Shown here: positions 45,882 to 55,000 of the stretch, piece after piece
Numbering within the stretch: the first letter of the stretch is position 1
Layout of the letters: every line of letters starts with the position of its first letter
From: a virus
Strand: one strand, 5' to 3'
Length of the DNA stretch: 64,000 nucleotides
Virus record (IMG/VR): IMGVR_UViG_3300032053_005312
Span: 1-64,000 of that record
The notes under the pieces: model-generated
Seen by the model: only the letters and a program-made list of their open reading frames with translations
Told to the model about the DNA's origin: nothing
The model's database searches: none
Position numbers and translations under genes: made by a program

Positions 45882-46686
45882 ATGAGAAATGTCAAAATCA
45901 TGAATCAAGGACACGGCGGCAAATCTTCGGCAACATCCTGTCTTTAGCGACTCTAAAGTTCTAATCTTAGAACTGCATGGCGGGGAAGGTGGCGAAGACT
46001 CGAAGTTGTTCGTCGCCGATTTACTTGAAACCTATCTCAAATACGCTTCCAACTGTGGATTAGGCTATGAAGTCCTGACAAAAGAACACGGTCACGCAAT
46101 TGCCAAGATCACAGGCAAAGGCGTCTGGAAAGCGTTTCAAAACGAACCCGGCAAACACGTTGTACAGCGTGTCCCACCCACAGAGCGTGGTGGGCGACGG
46201 CAAACCTCTATTGTGACGGTTTCTGTCATGCCGCTGCCTCCTGAGAACACTCAGGAGCCGCTTCGTGAAAAAGACCTGGACATTATCTTTCAGACGGGCA
46301 AGCAGAAGGCAGGCGGTCAAAACGTCAATAAGGTGGCGTCAGCCGTCCGCATGAAGCATAAGCCGACTGGAATGATGGTGTTCATCAACGGTAGAGATCA
46401 GAAGCAAAATCTCGATGAGGCGTTGCGCATTTTGACCTTCAAGGTCAATGAGCAAAAGCGGCTCAAGATCGAGGGCGAATACGATCAATCCCGTAAGACG
46501 CAGATGATGAGCGGCGGTGATCGAATTGGTGGTAGAGGCGATAAAATTCGCACCTACAACTTCATTCAGTCTCGTGTCGTGGATCACAGGCTTGGTCGCA
46601 AAACGGCAAACATCAAAGAGGTCATGAAGGGTAATTTCTCCATCCTGTTCAATGATGGAGAAATGTCTGGCAGTGACGACGAATAA
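45882..46686 (+). CDS. prfA: RF1-like peptide chain release factor with apparent +1 frameshift
   Basis: ATG 45882 has GGAG upstream and its own promoter. The zero frame has 21 codons and ends CTT TAG C (45942-45948). A +1 shift there enters SDSKVLILELHGGEGGEDSKLF, the RF domain 2 start. No in-frame start exists upstream of this. HVVQRVPPTERGGR contains PPT, a PxT motif of UAG/UAA-reading RF1; AGGQNVNK holds GGQ. Domain 1 (about 100 residues) is absent. Frame change could be programmed, as in prfB, or a sequence error. Confidence 0.82.
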
Positions 46687-46706
46687 CTCGATTTTGCTTA
46701 ATCGAG

Positions 46707-46742
46707 GGCCAGCATCTTCTTTTGGGGGTGCTGGCCTTTTTT
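46707..46742 (+). terminator. Rho-independent terminator
   Basis: GGCCAGCATC pairs with GGTGCTGGCC, followed by TTTTTT. It follows the release factor gene. Confidence 0.85.
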
Positions 46743-46753
46743 GTTCGCCCGTA

Positions 46754-46782
46754 CTCCTTTGTTATATCCAGCTTCAAAGGAG
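46754..46782 (+). promoter_or_regulatory. SD-sequestering hairpin
   Basis: CTCCTTTG (46754) and CAAAGGAG (46775) form 8 bp around a 13-nt loop; the right arm is the SD of the next gene. Loop TTATATCCAGCTT resembles that at 15493-15513. Confidence 0.45.
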
Positions 46783-46788
46783 CATATT

Positions 46789-47076
46789 ATGTGGCTTGAA
46801 TTAGGCAAAGAACGACCGGGTGGTGTCCCACAGAACAATCCACGAATTTGGGTCAATACAGACCATATCGTGCGTGTAGAATTCATTCAGGAAGGTGCGG
46901 TATTGACCGCTACAGTCATCTCTACGAAGCCGGGCGGTTCAGATCGCACGATATTCAAAGGTGATGACGCAGAACGATTAAGACTGGCTTTGAATATGGA
47001 GCGTTCGTGGCAACCACTGCTCGACTATGAAAAGCCAGCAGAGCCAGAAAAGGCTGTCAAAAAACCAAAGAAATAA
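46789..47076 (+). CDS. Small unknown protein
   Basis: 95 residues; ATG 46789 follows AAAGGAG. NNPRIWVNTDHIVRVEFIQE is a beta pattern typical of small regulatory or DNA-binding-like beta proteins; the C-terminus is Pro/Lys-rich. No family recognised. Confidence 0.5.
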   Translation: MWLELGKERPGGVPQNNPRIWVNTDHIVRVEFIQEGAVLTATVISTKPGGSDRTIFKGDDAERLRLALNMERSWQPLLDYEKPAEPEKAVKKPKK

Positions 47077-47121
47077 GCGAACCCGGTTTGCTTATTTCCT
47101 GTCAAGTAAACGGAGGGAAAA

Positions 47122-48048
47122 ATGGCAAACGTAATTAAAGAACTGTACGACAAGAGATTGACAAATCTCGGCGGTCATCGCTGGATTCCAGACAACATGC
47201 ACTACATCACAATGATGGGTAGTGTGGCCTATGGTGTTTCAAACGATACGTCCGACACGGACATTTATTCCTTTTGCATTCCACCAAAGGAAGAATTGTT
47301 TCCGCATCTTCGTGGCGAAATCGTAGGCTTTGGCGATGCCGTACACGCCAATAATAGATTCACCAATTACCAAGAACACCACATCAAAGATGTCGGTGCC
47401 GAGAAAGAATATGACCTCAACATTTACAATATTGTTGACTTCTTTCAGTTGGTGATGGAAAACAACCCTAACATGATTGACTCTTTGTTTACGCCTCAAT
47501 GGTGCGTATTGCATAGCACCAGAGTCGGCCAGATGGTGCGAGAGCAGAGGAAGATATTCCTTCATTTAGGAAGCTGGAATACTTTCAAAGGCTACGCCTA
47601 TTCACAGCTAAAGAAGTGTGGGTCAAAGAAGCGAACCGGGAAGCGAAAGCAAGTGGTAGACGAAATGGGCTTCGACCCTAAATTCGCTTACCATATTGTG
47701 AGAAATCTGAATGAAATCGAACAGATTCTCACAGAGGGCGATCTGGACCTACAGCGAAATAGAGAACAATTGAAGGCTATTCGCCGTGGGGAATGGTCGC
47801 TCGAACAGATAGAAGAATATTTCGAGCGGAAAGAACTTGAGCTAGAAACTCTGTATAATGAGAATAAAGCCGGTTTACCTTGGGGGCCTAAACACGATGG
47901 TTTGCAAGAGAAAGTTAAACAACTTCTCTTTCAGTGCCTCGAAGAACACTATGGATCGCTTGACAAATGTATTGTCAATCCAGATGCCGCAGTGATGGCT
48001 CTCCGGGAGGTTGGCGACGTTCTCGCAAAATACAGAAACCTTCTATGA
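47122..48048 (+). CDS. RlaP-like nucleotidyltransferase (DNA polymerase beta superfamily)
   Basis: 308 residues; SD GGAGGG before ATG 47122. MMGSVAYGVSNDTSDTDIY gives the GS...SDxDx metal motif of polymerase-beta-fold nucleotidyltransferases; YDLNIYNIVDFFQLVMENNPNMID and the helical C-terminus fit the RlaP family (PF10127) linked to RNA repair. Substrate not known; terminal nucleotide addition to damaged RNA is a likely activity. Confidence 0.78.
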   Translation: MANVIKELYDKRLTNLGGHRWIPDNMHYITMMGSVAYGVSNDTSDTDIYSFCIPPKEELFPHLRGEIVGFGDAVHANNRFTNYQEHHIKDVGAEKEYDLNIYNIVDFFQLVMENNPNMIDSLFTPQWCVLHSTRVGQMVREQRKIFLHLGSWNTFKGYAYSQLKKCGSKKRTGKRKQVVDEMGFDPKFAYHIVRNLNEIEQILTEGDLDLQRNREQLKAIRRGEWSLEQIEEYFERKELELETLYNENKAGLPWGPKHDGLQEKVKQLLFQCLEEHYGSLDKCIVNPDAAVMALREVGDVLAKYRNLL

Positions 48049-48683
48049 AATTCATTCCGACAGATGTTGAAAACTGCACGGTCGTCATGATGGATCGCTA
48101 TCATGACGACCGTGGTTTTTTTCAGGAACTCTACGAACAAGACAAATATACGCATGGCATTGAGTTATTGAATTGGCAACAAACCAATTGGTCCGTAAGC
48201 AACAAGAACGCATTGCGAGGAATCCATGTTGCTAATTATGCCAAGCTAGTCACATGCGTCTCAGGAAAAATATGGGACTTGGTAGTTGATCTTAGGACAA
48301 ACTCGCCAACTTTCTTAAAGTACGTCGGAGTCGAACTGACTCCTGATGAACCCAAACAAGTCTATGTGCCGCCAGGATGCGGACATGGGTTTGTATCTCT
48401 TGAAGACAACTCTTCTGTTGTCTATATGCAGACTGGTCGATATGCCCAAGATGGCGAATTGACGGTTATGTATAACGAACCCAATCTTGCCATTCAATGG
48501 CCCGGCGAAAACCACACTATATCAGAACGTGACAAAGGTGGTCAGCCGCTCTGGTCTTTTCAGATGTGTTTATCTGAAAAAATAGACTATAAAATGAATG
48601 ATGAGCTTCAATCTGTATGGGTCGCCTCTCTCCCTCCAGAAAACCAGGAAGAGTGGAACAAAAAATATCCTAAGTTAGAATAA
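48045..48683 (+). CDS. rfbC: dTDP-4-dehydrorhamnose 3,5-epimerase-like protein
   Basis: 212 residues; ATGA overlap with the previous gene. DDRGFFQELYEQ, QTNWSVSNKNALRGIHVA, GKIWDLVVDLR, and VYVPPGCGHGFVSLED with YMQTGRYA are RmlC cupin motifs. The enzyme epimerises a nucleotide sugar, so it may modify phage or host glycans with the glycosyltransferases nearby. Confidence 0.8.
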   Translation: MKFIPTDVENCTVVMMDRYHDDRGFFQELYEQDKYTHGIELLNWQQTNWSVSNKNALRGIHVANYAKLVTCVSGKIWDLVVDLRTNSPTFLKYVGVELTPDEPKQVYVPPGCGHGFVSLEDNSSVVYMQTGRYAQDGELTVMYNEPNLAIQWPGENHTISERDKGGQPLWSFQMCLSEKIDYKMNDELQSVWVASLPPENQEEWNKKYPKLE

Positions 48684-49578
48684 AGTCAACAAATTGAATT
48701 TCCAATACATCTCTTGGAAACTGTGTTCCTGCCGCTAGAGCTTTATTTTCACTTACTTTCCATTGTTCTTTGATTCGTCTTAGGACGGCAGGCTCGTGAG
48801 TGAAAAATAGCTCTACAGGATGTGTGACTAATTCTTCTTCAGATATGGTTAGTCCTGCCTCTTCGATTATCTTTCTATATTCCGTCATAGGATCGAGGAA
48901 GTTTCTAGTGCGGGTTTCTTTTAGTCCCATACTAAACAATTCATCTGTGTCGAACACAAGATGCAGATAAGCTCTATTTAGTTGCTTATAAAGGTGCGTG
49001 CCGTGGCGACTGGTCCAGGGATGGCATCGTAAATAAATGCGACCATTTGGAGCTTTGACCTCGTTTGCTTTGATGAGTATATTTTCATCTGCGTGGTCAA
49101 TGACATCATTGACCAGTATGACATCGTATGGGCCATTCTTTTTGATTTCGTCAAAATCAGTGCTGAATTGCAGGTTGACGGTATCTTCAAAGTGGCTCCA
49201 GTTTTGCTCGCTGGGATCATAGCCCATAGCCAATTTGACGCCGACGAGATTGGCAGCAACATAGGGAACATGCCCTTCACCGCAGCCGAAGTCTAGTAGC
49301 TTTTTATCGCTTAGATCGGTGCGAATAAAGTCATGTACGATTCCTGCTGCACGAGACAGCTTGTGATCCTCGTCTTCGCCGCAAATTAGGTCTTCAGGCA
49401 CCGCCAGAGGCCATTTCTCGGATTTAGCGAGCAATCGGAGGGTTGTGATCTCCGATAGCCTCTCACGCTCACCAACGGGCATTGGGGGCGATTTGAGTTC
49501 TTCTTCGAGTAACGAACGCATGAAGCCTGTCATGTGTTCAAGCGCCCGGAGGTATTCTTTGATTGTTTTTTGGTCCAT
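48670..49578 (-). CDS. SAM-dependent methyltransferase
   Basis: 302 residues from ATG 49578 (AGGTGG upstream). LLDFGCGEGHVPYVAANL is motif I, AMGYDPSEQ strand 2, GPYDVILVNDVIDHAD motif II and GRIYLRCHPW motif III. Target unknown; the C-terminal part (about 200-302) is family-specific. It converges on the epimerase gene with a 14-nt overlap. Confidence 0.75.
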   Translation of the reverse strand: MDQKTIKEYLRALEHMTGFMRSLLEEELKSPPMPVGERERLSEITTLRLLAKSEKWPLAVPEDLICGEDEDHKLSRAAGIVHDFIRTDLSDKKLLDFGCGEGHVPYVAANLVGVKLAMGYDPSEQNWSHFEDTVNLQFSTDFDEIKKNGPYDVILVNDVIDHADENILIKANEVKAPNGRIYLRCHPWTSRHGTHLYKQLNRAYLHLVFDTDELFSMGLKETRTRNFLDPMTEYRKIIEEAGLTISEEELVTHPVELFFTHEPAVLRRIKEQWKVSENKALAAGTQFPRDVLEIQFVDFILT

Positions 49579-49636
49579 GTTTCTTTCCACCTAAGACTCT
49601 ATTAGATGAGTGAACTTTGCGAAAATTGGAGCGTGC

Positions 49637-50170
49637 ATGAAAGATTTTGAACGGACATTGTTAATTGGGGTCGTATTTGATCTATCGACGTTGCACACCA
49701 ACGGTACTCGGAACTTGGATATTGTAAAGGATGTTCTTCTGAAGAATGTCTTGGATGTGAAGCCGTCATCGAAAATATATGTTTCTCATCCAAATTGGCA
49801 TACAATCCCACGGGATCAGGGGGAAAGCACATATTATGTGATCTCCTATCAAGAGCCGCCAAATTTCTATGTTGATTCTACTTTGAAAAACGCCGTCACA
49901 GTTGTTGGCGAGTATGTCGAAGATTGTGATAAGTATATGTTTTTGATTACAGATCGTTTTCAAGCACCACGCAACTATCAATATCGCAAGGGATTTTTGG
50001 CAAATAATATCAGAGGCTATAGTACGAAGATGTGTGTCTTTGGCATAGGAGATGGTTATGACAACATGAATCTCAAATCATTGGCCGAAGAATACGAGGC
50101 ACATTTTTCACACTTGTCAGACGCCGCCTCGCTGTCTGATGAACTTACCAAATTGTTGACGGGATACTAA
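49637..50170 (+). CDS. Unknown protein, possible vWA-like fold
   Basis: 177 residues. LLIGVVFDLSTLHTNGTRN resembles a vWA first strand with DxSxxx, and KYMFLITDRF and FGIGDGYDNMN fit later strands. Family unproven. Its TAA overlaps the next ATG. Confidence 0.5.
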   Translation: MKDFERTLLIGVVFDLSTLHTNGTRNLDIVKDVLLKNVLDVKPSSKIYVSHPNWHTIPRDQGESTYYVISYQEPPNFYVDSTLKNAVTVVGEYVEDCDKYMFLITDRFQAPRNYQYRKGFLANNIRGYSTKMCVFGIGDGYDNMNLKSLAEEYEAHFSHLSDAASLSDELTKLLTGY

Positions 50171-50955
50171 TGGAAAATCCAAAGATATTCGTAAAGCGAA
50201 CTGTAGAAAATAATCCTTTTTACATGGCCCCGGTGGAAATCATCATTCCATTTCATGGCGAACAGGCTCGTGTTGCCAAGTTGATGGAGAGTATATTTAC
50301 CACAGTGCATACCAACAGGTATTTGATTTCTCTAGTTGACGATGGTTCTCCGAACCAGACATTCATCAAAGATATAGACAAGAAGAAAATGCCTGGTGTG
50401 CGATGTTTTCGTACCGATGAAAACAAGGGATTCGGAGCAGCGGTAAATTTGGCACTCAAAACTCCGTGGAGCCAAAATATCACCTGGATCGCCATTATGC
50501 AGTCTGATGTTTTTGCAGAAGAAAACAATTGGCTCTCCAATATGGGAGAGACGATGAATCTACTCAAGAATAAAGGCGTAAAAATGGTGTCTCCAATGAC
50601 CAACAATCCAATGGTCGAGTCAAATATTTTGACTGGACGAAAAAGTGATCGTCGGCCTGATGCGATTTTGACAGAAGGCTATTTGCCGATGTATTGCGTA
50701 TTGGCTCATAGAGAATTGTTCAATAAAGTTGGGTCATTGAAAGAATGCCCGTATGCCGGAACCGAAGCTGAAGAATTCGCCGTGCGTATGCGATTGATGG
50801 GTTACAAACAGGCTGTGTGTGGCACCAGTTGGGTGAATCACTCTGGCGGCGCTACCCTTGCCAATTTCACTGAAAACATAAAGGTTCAGGAAATGTTGCG
50901 AAAGGTAAAAGAAGAGTTCGATCCAGGCCCTAAGAAAGAGGCCCAGGTTGGATAG
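50170..50955 (+). CDS. Family 2 glycosyltransferase
   Basis: 261 residues. EIIIPFHGEQARVAKLMESI, LVDDGSPNQTF, DENKGFGAAVNLAL and AIMQSDVFAEENNWL (SDV at the DxD position) are GT2 features. A TEAEEFAVRMRLMG catalytic region follows. Likely adds a sugar to a glycan or cell-wall polymer. TAATG overlap with the previous gene. Confidence 0.8.
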   Translation: MENPKIFVKRTVENNPFYMAPVEIIIPFHGEQARVAKLMESIFTTVHTNRYLISLVDDGSPNQTFIKDIDKKKMPGVRCFRTDENKGFGAAVNLALKTPWSQNITWIAIMQSDVFAEENNWLSNMGETMNLLKNKGVKMVSPMTNNPMVESNILTGRKSDRRPDAILTEGYLPMYCVLAHRELFNKVGSLKECPYAGTEAEEFAVRMRLMGYKQAVCGTSWVNHSGGATLANFTENIKVQEMLRKVKEEFDPGPKKEAQVG

Positions 50956-51003
50956 ATAATGGTGAAGTGATTAACTCTTCAACCTATTATGGAGGATATT
51001 CTC

Positions 51004-51159
51004 ATGAGATGCAAAAAGCCAGACGGCACATACACGACAACCAGTTGGTTGTACTTCTACCCTCAGTGCGGTAGAATTCTGCAAGCCCTTGGCATCTGCT
51101 CTGCTAAGGCAGGCGCATATGTTCCAGCTATTACGGTATGCACTCAGCGTTTGTACTAA
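51004..51159 (+). CDS. Small Cys-containing protein
   Basis: 51 residues; GGAGG before ATG 51004. Cys pattern (C..K, QCG, GICSA, VCT) but no family. Ends 26 nt before a strong terminator. Confidence 0.45.
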   Translation: MRCKKPDGTYTTTSWLYFYPQCGRILQALGICSAKAGAYVPAITVCTQRLY

Positions 51160-51185
51160 CGCTTGATTGTTGACCATATTTAGAG

Positions 51186-51220
51186 AGGTTGCCCGATTGA
51201 AAAGTCGGGCAACCTTTTTT
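51186..51220 (+). terminator. Rho-independent terminator
   Basis: AGGTTGCCCGA and TCGGGCAACCT pair over 11 bp; T6 follows. Sits between convergent gene groups. Confidence 0.88.
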
Positions 51221-51656
51221 ATTTGCCTTGCCAATTTTCACTGTGGTCGATCAGTTCTTTTGCGATTGCTTCATAGCAAGGACGATCAATGGTTCCTGCT
51301 GAGGGGCTATCGAATTCCATCACAAAGATTTGATGGACGACTTCGGTGATTTCCTTCAATCCTGGCGTGCCACGGATAGCCAGTTCACGCAAGATCATTC
51401 TGGCTTCAATATCATATTCGTCTTTTGGCACTACGCAGGGAACCAGATCAATCGGGTCATGTTCATACAGAATCCGTGTGAGCCAATCCAATGCGTTACC
51501 GAAGCGACACAGATCGTCTCTGTGTTCGAGATCATGGAGATGAAGCATCTCCATCCGTTGGTCTTGTGTGACTCCATTGCCTTTGCTGGTCTGAAAGATC
51601 AATCGCAGTCCCGCCATACGTTCTTTGGCAGCATTGTTCCATTCGGTGTATTTCAT
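51219..51656 (-). CDS. Unknown protein
   Basis: 145 residues, minus strand. RMEMLHLHDLEHRDDLCRFGNALDWL and DEYDIEARMILREL are helical parts. No family recognised. Starts within the next (upstream) methyltransferase gene. Confidence 0.5.
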   Translation of the reverse strand: MKYTEWNNAAKERMAGLRLIFQTSKGNGVTQDQRMEMLHLHDLEHRDDLCRFGNALDWLTRILYEHDPIDLVPCVVPKDEYDIEARMILRELAIRGTPGLKEITEVVHQIFVMEFDSPSAGTIDRPCYEAIAKELIDHSENWQGK

Positions 51657-52294
51657 ATTGCTCTGGTTATATGGGTGGCATAGCCAAAAATGTTGCTGAT
51701 GTAAGAGTGATGCCCAGGAGGGGATAAGTATACCATCTTGCCGCCGTGCTTTTCAACCAACTGAAGCAGTCTTCCTGGTGAGCGAAACACAGCGCCCCAC
51801 GTTTGGGCTTTGAGGTCATCTTGTTCGTATAGGGCTATTGCCCACTTGCCGTCCTGATGAGTAGGAATAAGCCTATCATCTAAATGGGAAAATTGGAGTG
51901 CATAAATGCCACCAACTTTTAGACTCTTGATGATCTTCTGAAGTTGAATCTCAAAGGCTTCATGACTCATGTGTATGCACACATTGTTTGAGAATACATA
52001 GTCGAACTTATTCTCAGGCAAGTCATCTTCAGGCAGAAATTGGCCGAGCGTATATGGCTTGACATTTTCAAGAGCGATTGGCGAAATATCAAGGGCATAT
52101 ACATTGCCGCCTTTTTGTTGGTAAAACTTGCTTGGGTTGCAAACGCCAACGCCGATAGCAAGAATAGTTTTACCAGCCAGAGAATCCGGGTCGATTCTCA
52201 AAACGCCTAGTTCAGTAGGCCCGTCACTACCCGTCAGACTGATGCAGTCTTGACGGGTGTGAACGTCGTTCCAAAAGTCTTGTATTTCGCTCAT
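51653..52294 (-). CDS. SAM-dependent methyltransferase
   Basis: 213 residues. LAIGVGVCNPSKFYQQ (motif I variant), VYALDISPIALEN, FDYVFSNNVCIHMSHEAF, and LKVGGIYALQFS fit the Methyltransf_11/25 pattern. Substrate unknown. Part of the minus-strand operon with the CinA-NMNAT gene. Confidence 0.72.
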   Translation of the reverse strand: MSEIQDFWNDVHTRQDCISLTGSDGPTELGVLRIDPDSLAGKTILAIGVGVCNPSKFYQQKGGNVYALDISPIALENVKPYTLGQFLPEDDLPENKFDYVFSNNVCIHMSHEAFEIQLQKIIKSLKVGGIYALQFSHLDDRLIPTHQDGKWAIALYEQDDLKAQTWGAVFRSPGRLLQLVEKHGGKMVYLSPPGHHSYISNIFGYATHITRAI

Positions 52295-52300
52295 GCTTTA

Positions 52301-53449
52301 TTAAGTCCGACTGAGACGAATTTTACTGCTCGACATATCAACCGGAGGCAAAATATCCGGTGGAATGATTTGGCCCATCTTCAAGAAGCGAGGGTCGATG
52401 CCGTCGAGTCCTTCTTCATGCGAAGCCCTTCCATCCATTATACGGTGGAAGACGATAAATTTGGCATCCTGGCGAATCAGGGTTGCCACTACTTCGTCAA
52501 TCTTGCCGTATTTCGGGTCGCTGATCCGCTTAAATGTATCCCAGCCTACCACGAAGGTTGCGCCGTAGAAATATTCGGCCTTCTGCATGAAGGTCGCCAG
52601 CGACGTAAAGTGAATGTCTCCACACCACGGATTGACTTTTTGCGATTCCAGATGAGCGATCCGCTCTCTGAGATTGGTGTAATTGAAGGCAGGCTTATCG
52701 ACATTGTGGACACACACTTCGAGATCGACTGGTTTTCCAGTAATCTCGAACACCTTGGCTGCAATGCCAGCATGTCCGGGGTGAAGTGGATGGAATGATC
52801 CAGCGAAAATAACTCGGTTCTCTGGACGGTCCATTCCAGCGGCGATACCAAGCGTGAGGGACTTCAACTGTCCGGTCAACAGCTTGAACATTTCCGGCGT
52901 GCCGGGGGTCATGACTTCTGTGACGTAATTATTCTCAAAAATGTCGATGGCTTCATCACGAAAGCCAGATGCAAACGCCAGCACACCGATTATAACACGG
53001 GCAACCAGAGTTTCTTCTTCGACTCGGTTGTGTCCACGACCAGTCAGGTCGATTTCGTAGGTTCGTGTGAATTCGCTGGTTTGAACAGCGATATAGGCGT
53101 GGTGTTCTCGTCCTTCACGCTCATGATCTTTGGCAAGCGAACAGGATGCGCCGATTCCGACAAGACTTTCGGCATTGTCCAGTCCAGAGTATTTGATGGC
53201 TTTCTGATATGCTGCCATTGCCAGATCACGAGCAGCGCCAGTGGAACAATATTTGTCGGGAGTTCCCTTCACAAAGTTGTCGAACGACTTCTGATCGTAT
53301 GGTACAATGGCTTCCAACACGGTGTTGGAACCTTGGCCATATCGGAGAAGTTCTCCGATGACTTCGGCCCCGCCCCCGGTGAGAGCAAGCACTGCTTTTT
53401 GCGGAGTTTGATGGATTCTCAAGACCAGATCACGTTCTGACAGCGACAT
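52301..53449 (-). CDS. CinA-like / NMNAT-like two-domain fusion
   Basis: 382 residues. Residues about 15-165 match the CinA C-terminal (PncC, NMN deamidase) domain: VLALTGGGAEVIGEL, GSNTVLEAIVPYD, CSTGAARDLAMAAY. Residues about 215-380 are a nucleotidylyltransferase: GSFHPLHPGHAGIA (HxGH) and SSSKIRLS at the end. A related CinA-plus-NMNAT layout occurs in plant proteins. NMN deamidation coupled with NAD synthesis is an inferred role. Confidence 0.75.
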   Translation of the reverse strand: MSLSERDLVLRIHQTPQKAVLALTGGGAEVIGELLRYGQGSNTVLEAIVPYDQKSFDNFVKGTPDKYCSTGAARDLAMAAYQKAIKYSGLDNAESLVGIGASCSLAKDHEREGREHHAYIAVQTSEFTRTYEIDLTGRGHNRVEEETLVARVIIGVLAFASGFRDEAIDIFENNYVTEVMTPGTPEMFKLLTGQLKSLTLGIAAGMDRPENRVIFAGSFHPLHPGHAGIAAKVFEITGKPVDLEVCVHNVDKPAFNYTNLRERIAHLESQKVNPWCGDIHFTSLATFMQKAEYFYGATFVVGWDTFKRISDPKYGKIDEVVATLIRQDAKFIVFHRIMDGRASHEEGLDGIDPRFLKMGQIIPPDILPPVDMSSSKIRLSRT

Positions 53450-53614
53450 TTTATGCTCCCGTAAAAAATTGGTTCATCAGATTGTACCACGGCATTTGTG
53501 GGGTGTAAAATGTGTGGTGTAAAACTTCAAACTGGTCTTGTGGCCTTTCGCAGCTTTCGGTAGAATCGGGCGAGTTTCATCCATCACGGCATCGTGACCA
53601 AAAGGAGTTAGCCG

Positions 53615-53815
53615 ATGTTAGTTCTGAGCAGAAAAAAAGACGAGTCGATTGTTATCGGGGAAAACATCCGAATCGTCGTCGTTGAAGTTCGTGGCGACAA
53701 AGTACGTTTGGGGATTGAAGCCCCAAGCGATATTCCTGTTCACCGACAGGAAGTCTATGACGCCATCCAAAACGAAAAGGGAAAAGGGGATATTGAGCTA
53801 GATGGCAAATCCTAG
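53615..53815 (+). CDS. csrA: CsrA-type RNA-binding regulator
   Basis: 66 residues. MLVLSRKKDESIVIGENIRI, VRGDKVRLGIEAP and DIPVHRQEVYDAI are full CsrA signatures. CsrA blocks or stabilises mRNAs at GGA motifs in leaders, many of which here (GGAGG hairpins) are in loops. SD AAGGAG lies before ATG 53615; TAGAAT at 53562. The next gene overlaps its end by 14 nt. Confidence 0.92.
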   Translation: MLVLSRKKDESIVIGENIRIVVVEVRGDKVRLGIEAPSDIPVHRQEVYDAIQNEKGKGDIELDGKS

Positions 53816-54047
53816 AATATGCCCTCATTGCCATGAAAATATTCCCACAGATCGAGATTTTACCTTTGATGAAAAGTTAAATCTCATCTGTGGGAAGTGT
53901 TGCAAAGTAGCCTTTCCGACAACTTCGGAAGCGGAACTTGCGTTTTCCCAGCCCGGCCTGAAACAGCCGTTAGCGTCTCAACCACACCAGACTTATATGC
54001 CGAGGCATAGGACTGGACCTCATCACGACGATATTCCAGAAGGATAA
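53802..54047 (+). CDS. Small zinc-ribbon protein
   Basis: 81 residues, overlapping csrA. CPHCHENIP and CGKCCKVA form two CxxC pairs; a His/Pro-rich tail follows. Function unknown, possibly co-expressed with csrA. Confidence 0.5.
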   Translation: MANPRICPHCHENIPTDRDFTFDEKLNLICGKCCKVAFPTTSEAELAFSQPGLKQPLASQPHQTYMPRHRTGPHHDDIPEG

Positions 54048-54049
54048 TC

Positions 54050-54718
54050 ATGGAGAAGACCTCGCTTATTGCCGAATTGGAGCGTATTTTCGGCGTTCTA
54101 AACCAAGCCTTATTTGGTGGTGAACTGGAGTCGGTAAGTTTCACTCTTCAACCCAAGAAGAAGGTTTCGTTGCGATGGATGCCTGATGTTGAGGGCATGA
54201 TTATCGGAGTGGATTTTTCCAAACTGGAATATGGAGAAATCCCTGGTGCCATGCTGCACGAGATGATTCACGTCTCAAATCAACAGAAGGGTTTGCCAGA
54301 CGTTACAACGAATCAATATCACAATAAGAACTTCCTTGAAGCTGCTCTGGAAGTTGGACTTGTGGTAATCAAGCACAAGACCCAAGGTTGGGCGATCACT
54401 TCGACCGTATATCCGAGAAACGTAGTTGAGCGAGTATACATCAAGCGGCCCAATAAAGATGCCATTCGGCGGCGAGACGATGCCTTTGATTCCGTTGATA
54501 TGGACAAGGCTATATTCAAAGCCGGACGTGCCGATATGCGGGATCGAGTCAGAAGTGAGAAGCCGACCAAGACGTATTTCCTCAAATATCAATGCAACTG
54601 CCTGCCACCGCACAACAGCATTCGATCAGGAAGAAGGCCAGATGGACCCAATGCTTTGAATATCCAGTGTCTAAACTGTCGCTCTCTGTTTGAGTGCGTC
54701 ACTGAACTAGACGAATAA
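54050..54718 (+). CDS. SprT-like metalloprotease
   Basis: 222 residues. MLHEMIHVSNQ is the HExxH zinc motif (H-E-M-I-H), with HNKNFLEAALEVGL downstream; a C-terminal Cys pair (YQCNC, CLNC) forms a zinc ribbon. SprT/Spartan-type proteases act on DNA-protein crosslinks in eukaryotes; the phage role is unknown. Confidence 0.75.
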   Translation: MEKTSLIAELERIFGVLNQALFGGELESVSFTLQPKKKVSLRWMPDVEGMIIGVDFSKLEYGEIPGAMLHEMIHVSNQQKGLPDVTTNQYHNKNFLEAALEVGLVVIKHKTQGWAITSTVYPRNVVERVYIKRPNKDAIRRRDDAFDSVDMDKAIFKAGRADMRDRVRSEKPTKTYFLKYQCNCLPPHNSIRSGRRPDGPNALNIQCLNCRSLFECVTELDE

Positions 54719-54727
54719 AGGATTTGT

Positions 54728-54985
54728 ATGGACAAAGAGACGCTGGCTGACCAGATTCAGAGCGTATTGAAGGAATGTCCGCATGTTCGGGGATATAAAC
54801 TTTCCGTGATGGAGCTTTCTAACTCGGTCGTAATCGGAGGAGCCGTCAGTTGTTTCTACCACAAGCAGATGGCACAAGAAGCCATTCGTATATTTCTCAA
54901 ACCTCTTGTGGAGAAAGGACTTATGTTGACGCTGATAAACGAGATCACCGTGAATTTGCCTCGTCCACGGGTCAACGACGAATAA
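54728..54985 (+). CDS. BON-domain-like protein
   Basis: 85 residues. HVRGYKLSVMELSNSVVIGGAVSCFYHKQMAQEAIRIFLKPL and INEITVNLP follow the BON alpha-beta pattern (Gly at the strand turn). BON domains bind membranes or ligands. It ends just before a promoter palindrome. Confidence 0.5.
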   Translation: MDKETLADQIQSVLKECPHVRGYKLSVMELSNSVVIGGAVSCFYHKQMAQEAIRIFLKPLVEKGLMLTLINEITVNLPRPRVNDE

Positions 54986-55000
54986 TCTTTTGCCTCCGAT

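Noticed and set aside
45882-46686. PrfH-type rescue factor
   Set aside because: Domain 2 with ELHGGEGGEDSKLF and the PxT-like PPT motif are present, which PrfH lacks; RF1-like fits better.
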